64,000 nt of DNA from Rhodocollybia butyracea (Eukaryota > Basidiomycota > Agaricomycetes > Agaricales > Omphalotaceae), in assembly GCA_015501585.1 (NCBI GenBank), contig JADNRY010000156.1, forward strand, positions 1-64,000, given 5' to 3'. Positions 11,752-22,003 of this stretch are shown here, one piece after another. A model generated the notes under the pieces. The model saw only the letters and a list, made by a program, of their open reading frames with translations, did not search any database and was not told the origin of the DNA. Position 1 is the first letter of the stretch. The number at the start of each line of letters is the position of its first letter. The position numbers and the translations under genes were made by a program.

Positions 11752-12464
11752 TCAAATCTCTATAACCCGTGTGCCATCCTTGTCCACCACTTTCACAATG
11801 TACTTTCCAGGACTCACGATTAGACGCTTTGCTACCTCGTCAATGCATCTCTTCAGAGTCTCGATTCCTTCCTCCAGAGTAGCCTCCGGATTGTGGTATC
11901 TACAGCAACGTCCAGTCAACAACGGGTTGAAAAGGGATAAAACACAACGAGCGTACCGGTCAAGCAAACTGAGAGCAAAGTAACTTCCATAGCCATGAGC
12001 CCCAAAAGGCACCTCTGTCATCGTCCCGAGATAATCTATCCAAAACAAATGGGGTGTATCTGTGGTGACATCGTACCCGCTGAGCATCAGGTTGACAGAG
12101 TAGGGCTTTCGAGAACGAAGTGATTGCGCAAGAGAACGGCGGATCCATGACGCGGCCGCGGATGGGCGCAGTGAGTAGTTGTTGCGGATGTGAAACAGCC
12201 GGAGGTTGCGTTCGACGAATTCGGAGAATTGGATAGTGTCACCTAAGGGAGATCGTTATTTAGGAGACAAAAGACACGAAGTTATCTATTTATTCATTTA
12301 TTCAAACGCATACCTGGTTCACCGGAATACGACATGAGCAGATGCGGGCTGACGACTTTGATTTTGTCGTCGTCGGTTTTCATCTTGACGATGGAACGGG
12401 CCGCGGTTGTGTCTGCGGCGACAATGATGTAGTCTTTGCCAGTGATAGCGAACGAAGTCTCCAT
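11752..12464 (-). CDS. PRE1: 20S proteasome subunit beta-4 (PSMB2/Pre1 type)
   Basis: A non-catalytic beta subunit of the 20S proteasome core. Three exons (12464-12314, 12242-11957, 11899-11752) join in phase to 194 residues, the usual size. The start METSFAITGKDYIIVAADT matches the beta-4 pattern, in which the chain begins without a propeptide and without an active-site threonine. Later landmarks are YSLRPSAAASWIRRSLA, the segment VNLMLSGYD, PHLFWIDYLGT and the C-terminal YIVKVVDKDG. The donor sites are GTATGC and GTACGC, and introns are about 60-70 bases. It shares a 114-base divergent promoter with GLE1. It looks intact. Confidence 0.95.
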
Positions 12465-12578
12465 GATAGATGAGGGTCAAGTTGAAGTACAACCGAAGGA
12501 CGCGTCGTCTTAACCCTAATGTATCGTAACCCTAAGATTAAAATAAGCGCGCGTTTGCATGATCTCTTGACCTCAACC
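12465..12578. promoter_or_regulatory. Bidirectional promoter with two telobox-like motifs
   Basis: Only 114 bases separate the PRE1 start codon (12464, minus) from the GLE1 start codon (12579, plus). Within it, TAACCCTAA occurs twice on the plus strand (12511-12519 and 12527-12535), 16 bases apart start to start. In other eukaryotes telobox-like sites occur in promoters of housekeeping genes; a role here is inference. Confidence 0.55.
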
Positions 12579-14789
12579 ATGCGGTTCAGTGCGCCACGAT
12601 CTGTATCCCCTTCTCCAGAACGAAGGTGAGTTATCTTATGCTTGGTTGCTCAGCATTCTTATTAACAAACATAACACATTTTATTAGACCACGAAAACCA
12701 AAACCAAAACCACGAGATGATAATATTAATCACGCTTCACGACGACACACATCGACCTTTGGTCTAAATTCGTCTTCTGAAGAATCTGAATCCGAATTAG
12801 AATTGGAATCAGACTCTGGTGAATCTGTACCAGAGTCGGAGGATTCATTTTGTTACGCATCGGAATCTGAAGTCCCGCCACCCCCTTCGTAAGTGCAAGT
12901 TTTAGTTTTTTTTTACTCTTTCGTTGAGAGGTTCAATTCCAACGCGTGTTTGTTGTGTATTCGTCGTTTTAGAAAACCCAAGAGACTTTCGTCACGCCCC
13001 AGCCATATAGAAGACACTATCGCCGCTATACGGCTACGCACGAGGCATTATGATCCGTATGAAGAATGGGAAAGGGAGATGAAGAAGGACTCGCTGGTGT
13101 GTTAATCCTTCCAAGTCCAAGATGAATTATTTATTCCAAGTTATTCATTGTTTATTGTTTATTCTCCTCTATCACCTATCCAGCGCGCCGCACACAAAAA
13201 CTACAACGACGCCCAAGCCAAATTTACCCAAACCCAAAACCAACGCCAACTCGAACAATCCCGCCGTCTCGCTGCTCAGTTTAAGCAGGATGAGCTGCAG
13301 ATCCTGCAAAAGATAGATCATCTGCGGATTCAGCAACAGACGAATGAAAAGACGCTGCAGCAGAGGCTAAATGAGCGGAATGCGGTTTTGTGGGAGCGGA
13401 TCGAGGGGCAATTAAGCTGGAGCAGGATAGGGTGCAGGCGAGGTTGGATGCGGAGGAGAAGAAGCGGAGGGAGGAGGAGGAGAGGAGGATGGAGGAGGAA
13501 CGGAAAAAGAGACTTGAAGAGGAGAGGATTCAGAGGGAGAGAGAGGAGGAGCAGAGAAAGAAGGCGGAGGAACAGAGAAAGAGGGACGAGGAGCAGAGGA
13601 AGAAGGATGAAGAGGAACGGAGGTTACGTGAAGAACAGGAGGCAGCGCTTAGGGAAGCCAGGGAGAGAGACGAAAGGCTCAAGGCGGAAGCAGAGAGTAG
13701 GAAGGCTGCGGGTATGACAACGTATGCAGATGATTGGAAAGAAGCTCGCAAGAACCTACAGGTAGGGAGATTTCTTTTTTGATATATTTATTTGCTACTA
13801 ATTGAACTGCTAATAGATACTCAAAACCCAAGGAACGCGGGTCGTGAAGACCAATTCGACCTTAAAGCCCTTGTGGAGTGCTGGAAGACGCGCTATCACT
13901 GCGAAGATTGGCCAGTTAACAAATGATGAACCGACCATCAACCGAGTGGTAAGCATAACCTCCAAAACTGCGCCGTTATATTGCTCATTATCATTGGTAG
14001 TCATCTCAGCTCATCGAAATACTATTACCACCATTAGCACCTATCCCTCCCCCAGTATACACCGCTCTCCTCTCCTCCCTCGCCAAAGCCCTCGTCCTAC
14101 AAGCCGAAACCGAAATCACCGCCGAAAAACGCTCTGCTATCCCCCTCGCCCAAGTAACGTTCAACTGCCTCGAAAGGCTCGAAGGATTCTCGGAAGTGCT
14201 TTACGCGAAAATGACACAGCGGATAGGACCCTGGCTTGTGCCGTGTCCGATACCCGAGAAGGATTTTGACGGCCGGGCGTGGAAGGACGCTGGGGAGATA
14301 AGGCTGATGCAGGGGTTTCGAACGGGGAGGACGGGACGATGGAGACGCAGTCGCAGTATACGGATCGGGTGAAGGGCGTGGCGAGGTTGTATTTTGAGGT
14401 GCTGAAGATTGTGCCGCGGCAGGGACCGATGAAGAGGATGTTTCAGCTGCCGAGGTATTGGACGTGGATGGCGAGGATGCTGGGGGCGAGGACGTTGTTG
14501 GCGACTTCGGTGGGGGCAGAGGTTCTTTTTAGTAAGTTTGTCTAAGCTTGTCGCTGTCTTGATGTATGCTGACGCGTTTTTTCTCGCGTTAGTTGCGCTT
14601 GATGTTCTAGGGGCAGACGCGTTACAGATATGGGGGCACCAGTTTGTCAAGCTGCTGAGGCTCGTTTATGATGGCGCTTCTGAGGGGTTGGGAGATGGGA
14701 AGTTGATGGGTGGGACGTCGCCTGATGGAATCGCTGCACGAGCTAGAGTCAAGCTGGAAGTGGAGAATATCATGAGGGGAATATCATGA
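12579..14789 (+). CDS. GLE1: mRNA export factor GLE1, first copy with two apparent frameshifts
   Basis: GLE1 sits at the cytoplasmic face of the nuclear pore and activates the DEAD-box ATPase Dbp5 during mRNA export. The first exon (MRFSAPRSVSPSPER) joins a basic, then an acidic serine-rich region (12690-12890). A long Glu/Arg coiled coil follows (13200-13760), then the GLE1 domain with RRAITAKIGQLTND (about 13890), RIGPWLVPCPIPEKDF and YFEVLKIVPRQGPMKRMFQ. The end is EVENIMRGIS at 14789. Two places need one extra G to stay in frame: the G4 run at 13405-13408 (before the coiled coil) and the G4 run at 14324-14327. The duplicate at 15580-16761 keeps the frame at the second site. GLE1 is normally essential, so either these are base-calling errors or a working copy lies elsewhere. 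Confidence 0.85.
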
Positions 14790-15074
14790 GGGGATTTTGA
14801 TAACGACGTCGATAATGATTTACGACGAGAACTCGTTCCACTCGTTCTGTTTTTTTGCATGCTTTTTTCGATGTATTGTACAACTTGATGTGAATTTATC
14901 TATAGGGTCAGAACCCTTCAGAACCCACGGACAGTGAGAAGGCCGTTTGTTCTTTGTGGTCATTGGTTTCCCTTTTTCAGAACACGTTCTTTTAATTTCT
15001 CAGCTCTTGATTCCTTACCACCATCTCATTTCACGAATCCGAGTCCTCGTATAGATCGACGCTGGGCTGGAATC

Positions 15075-15143
15075 ATGGCTCCAAAATTAACCGCGGTCGT
15101 TCGACTCAAGTATCATCACGAAAAAGCGCTTTGATTGTTCAAG
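15075..15143 (+). pseudogene. Truncated 5' end of the Arg/Ser-rich protein gene (copy 1)
   Basis: The ATG at 15075 begins MAPKLTAVVRLKYHHEKAL, nearly identical to the start of the full gene at 17064. Homology stops abruptly at 15143 after TTGTTCAA, and a stop codon occurs at once. The upstream 140 bases also match the promoter of copy 2, so this is a real duplicate cut off by rearrangement. Confidence 0.8.
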
Positions 15144-15254
15144 ATACGCGCCTCGTACACGCCAGTGACCGTGCATAAAGACCGGTAACCACGGCAAAGG
15201 CTCGGAATCGAACACGAGGGTCCATCATATACAAGGCTATCCTACTGGGGGAGT
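15144..15254. other. Filler sequence between two duplication breakpoints
   Basis: About 110 bases match neither flanking duplicate. A GTTCGATTCC-like B-box is present on the minus strand, but no cloverleaf forms. Confidence 0.4.
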
Positions 15255-15577
15255 CGGTCGAGGCCTGTCGAGGCTCCCTTCTGCAAAAGTAATCCAAACA
15301 CTAGGCGGCCTTGTTATACGAGGCTCAGATCTTGTTATTCAGAGGATTGGCCAGCATCAATTCACAAGTCGCTAGTCAAACAAGTGGGCAGGAACATTCT
15401 GATGTATGACAAATATTCGTTATCTCCTTATCCGATTTATTCTGCTCTGTTTGGTCTATCTACGTCGAAATGGGGCGATATACTGGAACTTTCGAGGTAT
15501 ATAGCACCGTTTTCGTAGTCAATTCCAATGTTTTACAAAATGCTTTCATAGATGTGACTTGTACCCAGATTATTCAA
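15255..15577 (+). pseudogene. 5' fragment of the conserved gene at 22004-24191
   Basis: The segment matches 22230-22555 at high identity, including the blocks CTGCAAAAGTAATCCAA, CGTCGAAATGGGGCGA and GACTTGTACCCAGA, and the intron between exons 2 and 3. It carries small deletions that destroy the frame. It ends inside the third exon and is fused at 15577 directly to GLE1 coding sequence. Confidence 0.85.
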
Positions 15578-16761
15578 GGGATGAAAGGCTCAAGGCGGAA
15601 GAAGAGAGTAGGAAGGCCGCGGGTATGACAACGTATGCAGATGATTGGAAAGAAGCTCGTAGGAACCTTCAGGTAAGGGAGATTTCTTTTTTGATATATT
15701 TATTTGCTACTAATTGAACTGCTAATAGATCCTCAAAATCCAAGGAACGCGGGTCGTAAAGGCCAATTCGACGTTGAAACCTTTGTGGAATGCTGGAAGA
15801 CGCGCTATCACTGTGAAGATTGGCCAGTTGACAAACGATGAACCGACTATCAACCGAGTGGTAAGCATAACCTCTAAACTGTGCCATATATTCAGAATTT
15901 CTGCTCATTATCATTCTAGTCATCTCAACTCATCGAAATATTATTACCACCGTTAGCACCTATCCCTCTCCCAGTATACATCGCTCTCCTCTCCTCTCTC
16001 GCCAAAGCCTTCGTCCTACAAGCCGAAACTGAAATATCAGCTGCAAAACGCTCTGCCATCCCCCTTGCCCAAGTAACGTTCAACTGTCTCGAGAGGCTCG
16101 AAGGATTCTCGGAAGTGCTTTACGCGAAAATGACACAACGGATAGGACCCTGGCTCGTCCCATGTCCTATACCCGAGAAGGATTTTGACGACCGTGCGTG
16201 GAAAGACGTTGCGGAGATGAGGCTGATGCTGGGATTGAGGACTGGGGAGGACGGGGCGATGGAGACACAGTCGCAGTATATGGATCGCGTGAAGGGCGTG
16301 GCGAGGTTGTATTTTGAGGTGCTGAAGATTGTGCCGAGGCAGGGACCGATGAAGAGGATGTTCCAGCTGCCGAGGTATTGGAGTTGGATGGCGAGGATGT
16401 TGGGGCGAGGACGTTGTTGGCGACGTCGGTGGGGGCAGAGGTGCTTTTCAGTAAGTTTGTTGCTTTTGAATGTTCTTTCTCGTGAAGACGTTTCATAATG
16501 TATGCTTACCGCTGGCGCGTTTTTTTCGCGTTAGTTGCGCTTGATGTTCTAGGGACAGACGCGGTGCAGATATGGGGGCACCAGTTTATCAAGCTGCTGA
16601 GGCTCGTATATGATGGCGCTTCTGAGGGTTTTGGGGATGGAAAGTTGTTGGGTGGGACGTCTCCTGATGCGATCGCTGCGCGTGCGCGGGTCATGTTGGA
16701 GGTGGAGAATATCATGAGGGGAATGTTAGAGGCTGAGAATATCATGAAGGGAATATCATGA
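15578..16761 (+). pseudogene. Second, 5'-truncated copy of GLE1
   Basis: The homology begins at ATGAAAGGCTCAAGGCGG, corresponding to about 13670 in copy 1, inside the end of the coiled coil. It runs through the complete GLE1 domain, with its introns in the same places, to a stop at 16761. It lacks the N-terminus and coiled coil. At 16402-16405 it has G4 where copy 1 has G5 (14482-14486), which shifts the frame in the segment MARMLGARTLLATSVGAE. A 7-codon insertion repeats LE(V/A)ENIMRG near the C-terminus. Without a start region it cannot make normal GLE1. Confidence 0.8.
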
Positions 16762-17063
16762 GGGGTCCTGATAACGACGTCGATAATGATTTACGATGAA
16801 AACTCGTTCCTCTCGTTCTGTTTTTTTGCATGCTTTTTTCGATGTATTGTACAACTTGATGTGAATTTATCTATAGGGGGTCAGAACCCTTCAGAACCCA
16901 CGGAACAGTGACACGAGGCCGTTTGTTCGAATTCTTTGTGGTCATTGGTTTCCCTTTTTCAGAACGCGTTCTTTTAATTTCTCAGCTCTTGTTTCCTTAC
17001 CACCATCTCTTTTTACGAATCCGAATCCCCGTGTATATCGACGCCGGGCTCTGGACTGGGATC

Positions 17064-18904
17064 ATGCCTCGAAAATTAACCGTGGTCGTTCATCTCAAGT
17101 ATCATCACGAAAAAGCGCTTTGGTTGTTCAAAAAGCAAAACAAGGTTGAGTTGCATCGGATTTTGCGTTTGGACCTTGCGGATATCAAGCTTCCGCATCC
17201 TCCTGTGGCGAATATCGATCAGCTTTTGGAAGCAGAAGATGAGATGAGGTTTTTTTGGGAGACAAAGAGGTTTTCGGTGTGTGGCGCTTTAGGCTTATGC
17301 TTTATGCTTTTGTGTGTGGTTGAGAAGCTGATCTTGATTTTGCGAGGCCAGCCTTTGTGGGAAACGATAAGTAGAGTTGTGGAACAGCAGAATAAGGATC
17401 CGATTTTGATTGCTGCGTTTCGCAGTAGAGGGATGTAAGTATGTACCAAGATCTGCGCCACATGTTTTCGCGTGTGGCACTAGTAACAATTGCTAATGAG
17501 TTTTTATTTTTTGTATTTCAGAGAACGCGTTTGGATGGAGGAACAGTGAGTTGGATTACTATTTTTTGCTTTTCCACTATCGATGACTTTTTATGTATCA
17601 CTTAGTTTGGGACATGGTGTAGATCCTTTTCGTCAAGATCAGGCGCAGTGGCAACCAGAGCGTGCACCGTTACATCCCACGCGTTCTTCAGGCAAAACTC
17701 GGGTTAGAACCCAAAGCCCAGTCCACCGTCGCGTCCGTTCGCGTTCCACTACGCCACGTAGGGATCGCGGCCGATCTACGAGTCCACCGCGGCAACGACG
17801 TCGCGCTCGTTCCCGTTCCCGCTCCGAGAGCCCTACACGCAGAGCACGTTCTCCAAGTCCCATCCCAAAAAGACGTCACCGTGACAAAAAAGAACGAAAG
17901 CACGATTATAAACGCATACGGCTACTATCTCCATCTCCTTCTACCCCTACCAAACCTACCCAACAAATTTCTGGTTCTGATTTCTCTGGCGATACTACCT
18001 CGGCTTACATGAGAGATACGCTTCGCCGAATCGAGGACGTGCAAACGGCTCTCCTTGATGTTCAGGCAGAGCTAGATGAATCGGATATATTATCAATACC
18101 CTTGCCTCCTGCTCATCCGAGCTTGCCTGATATCCCTGGCTTTTTTCTTCAACCTCCACATCCGACTCTGCCGAAGGAGGGCTCTCCGAATGCCTCCCCG
18201 AATACCTCTCCCACTGGTAACCCGCAATGGTCACTGCGTTACGGCTCCCCGGTGGTTGAAAAACCAGCAAGTCCAGTTTTCACTTTTCGTATTGTTGCTT
18301 AATCTAACAAGTTGTTATTCTTATAGGATACGGATACGGAGAACACAGAGAACACAGAGAACACAGAGAATGTCACAGAAGCCAACTCTACCTCAGATCA
18401 ACTCGACTGGCAGTCCAATCAAGCTACAAAACCTCCCCAGTTACAATCCGGATTTTTAAGAGGCTCTGCCAATGCTAACGCGGACCATATCTCCGACTTG
18501 ACGCGCGAATTTTGGGATACGGGGAGAAAGATCTCTGCTGTATATGCGCGGTGTCTTGTTATCGAGAAGGAGTTGGAGAGAATGGGCGGGATATGTACGA
18601 ATAATCAGGAGAAACAGGAGAAGGAGGAGAAAGGTGTGTACACCCCCTGTCCTACCCCGTCTCGTTTATTTCGTCTCGTTTTCGTCTTATTTTTCGTCTT
18701 GTTTTTCGTTTTGTTTTGTTCATCTTGATTTGATTAAACCACAATCACACAGATCTGACGAAAGAGCTAGAAGAAGCAGAAAGGGCTTTGCGAGACCAAC
18801 GCAAGCAGCGTGAGGAGACGGAGATGGTGTTGGCGGATGTGTTGAGGGAGATTGCGAACCCTACGATTATTCCTGCTTTGCTTGCGACTTTGACAAGATC
18901 GTGA
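17064..18904 (+). CDS. Unrecognised Arg/Ser-rich protein (full copy)
   Basis: The start MPRKLTVVVHLKYHHEKAL is shared with the truncated copy at 15075. The N-terminal region is helical and charged (VELHRILRLDLADIKLPH). After an exon ending MEE at a GTGAGT donor, an intron ending at 17605 keeps the frame into DPFRQDQAQW. A strongly basic Arg-Ser tract follows (17700-17920, many RSRS and SPTRR motifs), the type found in splicing-associated proteins. A proline-rich region, a short repeat of the 9-mer GAGAACACA (18330-18370) and a conserved helical C-terminus (SDLTREFWDTGRK, then KELEEAERALRDQRKQREE) complete it. A nuclear RNA-related role is only a guess from the RS tract. Third-copy fragments lie at 20480-21590. 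Confidence 0.6.
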
Positions 18905-19174
18905 GAGCGAGGTAGGTGGGTAGGGTAGGTGCGTTGGGTGCGTTGAATTATTTGTATGTGTGAATGAAGTATGGACTTTTTGTATTACGTTTGTATATTT
19001 CTTTTTATCGTTGTGTTGGGCGAGTCGCTAGGCACAGAGACTGGTTATATTACTACCGCGTAGTGCAAGAATAGAGACTGTTGGATTGACTTGAATTCTA
19101 AGTCACCAAGGACAGGGCAGGCCGATTTCTGGGACCAGGAAACATGAACTCCACAGGAGTGTTCAGGAGAATGA

Positions 19175-20290
19175 AGCCTGGAGGCTAATTGACTTCAATG
19201 TTCACCGCTTTGATCAGCTCGCATGTTTGATGCTAGATTGCCGAGAGGAAGATGTACCTTGGAATGACTTCATGACATTATTCACATCAAAGGCGCGATC
19301 ACCCCGGTTACGAAGCCTTTCGCTGAGTGAATTTGAGCCTCAGCATAACTCCCCATTCTATCATATCACCACGCTTGATACCATGAGCGGCTGGTCAACC
19401 TCCGGCATTATCCATGCCCTTACAGAGTGCCACAATGTTGATTCTTTCACTATAATCCTGGATAAAAGTCGTGGCACGGGAATTGCAACGCGGCCACTCT
19501 TGATCAAAGCTCGTTCCCTTGTTATTGAAGGCCGCTTATCTGAGAGTCAATCTCAAGGGGTAGAACTGCTGAATTCGCTAATTGCAACACAGCTCAAAAA
19601 CCTGACCTTGAGACCACTTGAAGGCGATCAGTGGCAATTGAGCCTGGTAGATTTTATATTTCGCTCACAGTGTCCTTTACAGACACTCACGTTACACGAT
19701 ATTCACCTTGACCAGCACCTCCTTCAACTTCTATCTCTCGTTCCCACTCTCATAAGCCTGAAGATGGAGGTATACTCCAAAATCGGTAACATCCTTTTAA
19801 ATGGACTGGTTGCTCCAGCAGAGGCGTCAATTGTTCCTCGATTACAGCAGTTCGACTTGGTTTACCACTACCGCCAAAAGAAAAATCGGCATCTGGATAA
19901 TATGTTCCCGCGCATCTTAGCAATGGCTGAATCACGGTTGCGATCCAGCTCCAGTGTTGGATCTCTAGAGCAATTTTCGGTCAAATATAGGGTTTCGGCT
20001 AGTAGCGGTTGGGATCTGAATTCCGAATCTCTTCTTAGGTTACAACGCTTGAATGAAGCTGGGATGAAGGCATCAATCTCCATTTCATGATAACTTGTAG
20101 TGGATACCTAGCAGTAGCTCAAGCGCAATGTCTCAGGGGTAGAAGGTATGGGCCGTACAATATATGATATGCAGCAATGTGTAGAAATTTCACAAATGGT
20201 CATGGATCGTTCATAAGCAAGAAAGATGTACATTATAAAGCAGTGTCACTTTTGTTGTACATGTCTTCTCGATTCCGTTTGTTGCTTTCC
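19175..20290 (+). pseudogene. 5'-truncated F-box/leucine-rich family fragment
   Basis: A continuous frame from about 19188 (DFNVHRFDQLACLMLD) to 20090 matches the C-terminal half of the genes at 60571 and 62609. Shared blocks include SPRLRSLSLSE, RGWSTSGMIHAL-like MSGWSTSGIIHAL, LLQLLSLVPTLISL and the end GMKAS. The N-terminal coiled coil and F-box are missing. The 3' flank to about 20290 also matches the flanks of those genes (CAAATGGTCATGGATCGTTCATAAGCAAGAA). It sits between two copies of a spacer (about 19020-19180 and 21640-21850), so it was placed or trapped here by the duplication. Confidence 0.8.
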
Positions 20291-20479
20291 CTCAAGCACC
20301 ATGTATGACATGCTGATCAAGGTTTTTAGCTACTGGATCGTGTCGATACTATAGATCACCGCTAAAACCCCCTTCTGCATTTAACTGTTGCTGCTTTGCT
20401 ACATATTCTGCTTTGAATGGTGGTATTTTCTGTATCTATATATGTACAGTGGACATGTCTGGGTTCGCTCAGCCATAAT

Positions 20480-21590
20480 GCAATATTTTACCATCGTCGC
20501 GTCCGTTTGCGTTCCCAACGCGTTCCACTATGCCACGCAGGGATCTATGAGTACACGAGTCCGCCGTGACGATGTCGCGCTCGTTCTCGTTCCGGGAGCC
20601 TTACACGCAGAGCAATCCTCATCCTAAAAAGACGTTCTCCTCGACACCGTGACAGAGAAGAACGAAAGCACGATTATAGACGCATACGGCTACCATCTCC
20701 AGGCTTCTGTCCAACCTACCCAGCAAATTTCTAGTTCTAATTTCCCTAGCGATACTACCTCGGCTTACACTAGAGAAACTCTTCGTCGAATCGAGGACGT
20801 ACAAACGGCTCTCCTTGGCGTCTAGGCGGAGCTAGATGAATCGGATATATTATCAATATCCTCATCCGAGCTTACCTGATGTCCTTGCTTGTTTCTTCAA
20901 CCTCACTCTGCCGAAGGAGGGCTCTCCGAGTGCTTCTGCCACAGGCAACTCCCAGTGGCCACTGTGTTACGGGTCCCCAGCGATTGAAAAACCAGCAAGT
21001 TCACTTTTGCGTATTGTGCTTTCACCCGAATCTAACATGTTGTTATTGTTATAGGATATGGATAACACAGAGAACACAGAGAATGTCAGAATCCGTCAAT
21101 TCTACCTCGGATCCACTCGAATCGCAGCCCAATCGAGCTACTAAACCACCACAGTTACAATCCACATATTTGAGATCTTCTGCCAATACTAACATGGACC
21201 ACGTCTCGGACTTGACTCGCGAATTCTGGGATACGAGGAGGAAGATGTCTGCTCTATTTGCACGGTGTCTTGTTATTATTGAGAAGGAGTTGGAGACAAT
21301 GGGCAAGATATGTACGACTAGCCAGGAAGAAGAAGAGGGACAGGAGAAAGGTATGTACACGCCCCCGCCTCGTTAGTTTCGTTGATCTCGTTGATCTTGA
21401 TTTGATAAAACAACACAGGTCTGGTGAGAGAACTAGAAGAAGCAGAACGGTCCTTGCAAGGTCAACGCAAGCAGCGTCAAGAGACGTCGGAGATGGTGTT
21501 GGCGGATGTGTGAGGGAGATTGCAAACCCTACGATTATTCCTGCTTTGCTTGCGACTTTGACAAGATCGTGAGAGGTAGGTGCGTTGAGT
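20480..21590 (+). pseudogene. Third, decayed copy of the Arg/Ser-rich protein gene
   Basis: Sequence matches 17730-18910 in order, but with many deletions: the RS tract is shortened and out of frame, and the proline-rich region has lost about half its length. The last exon reads GATGTGTGAGGG instead of GATGTGTTGAGGG, creating an early stop. The N-terminal exon is absent. Confidence 0.75.
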
Positions 21591-22003
21591 TCTTTGTAAG
21601 TGTGAATGAAGTATGAGCTTTTGTATTACGTTTGGCGTTTGTATACCTCTTTTCATCGATGTTTTAGACCCGTTCTCCGAGTCGCTGGGCGTAGGGGACA
21701 GAGGGACAGGTTGTATTACTATGGTAGATGTTGATTATGTTTGCGTAGTAGAATTCCAAGTCGCCACGGACAGAGCAAGCTGATTTCTGGGACTGGGAAA
21801 CATGAATTCCCCCACAGGAGTGTTCAGGAGAGCGAAGTGGAGGCTGGAGGATCATGCCGCTGATATGCCGCGGGTTGAATCACACCATCACGAGTCTGGC
21901 TGGCCGAATTTTCACTGTCATCAGATTAGTCTCGAAAAGGCAGGACACTGACACGAGAGGCGCTGCTGCGCTCACAGCTTCACCTTGTGCTCCAAATTCG
22001 GAC

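Noticed and set aside
13530..13751. Leucine/serine-rich minus-strand frame
   Set aside because: Antisense of the GLE1 coiled coil, which generates a long open complement because of its Glu/Arg repeats.
15181..15260. Possible tRNA on the minus strand (GTTCGATTCC-like B box)
   Set aside because: No acceptor stem pairs, the T stem does not close with five pairs, and no A box lies at the right distance.
18330..18370. Four copies of GAGAACACA as a CRISPR-like or regulatory array
   Set aside because: They lie inside the coding frame of the Arg/Ser-rich protein and encode a TEN repeat; no spacers.
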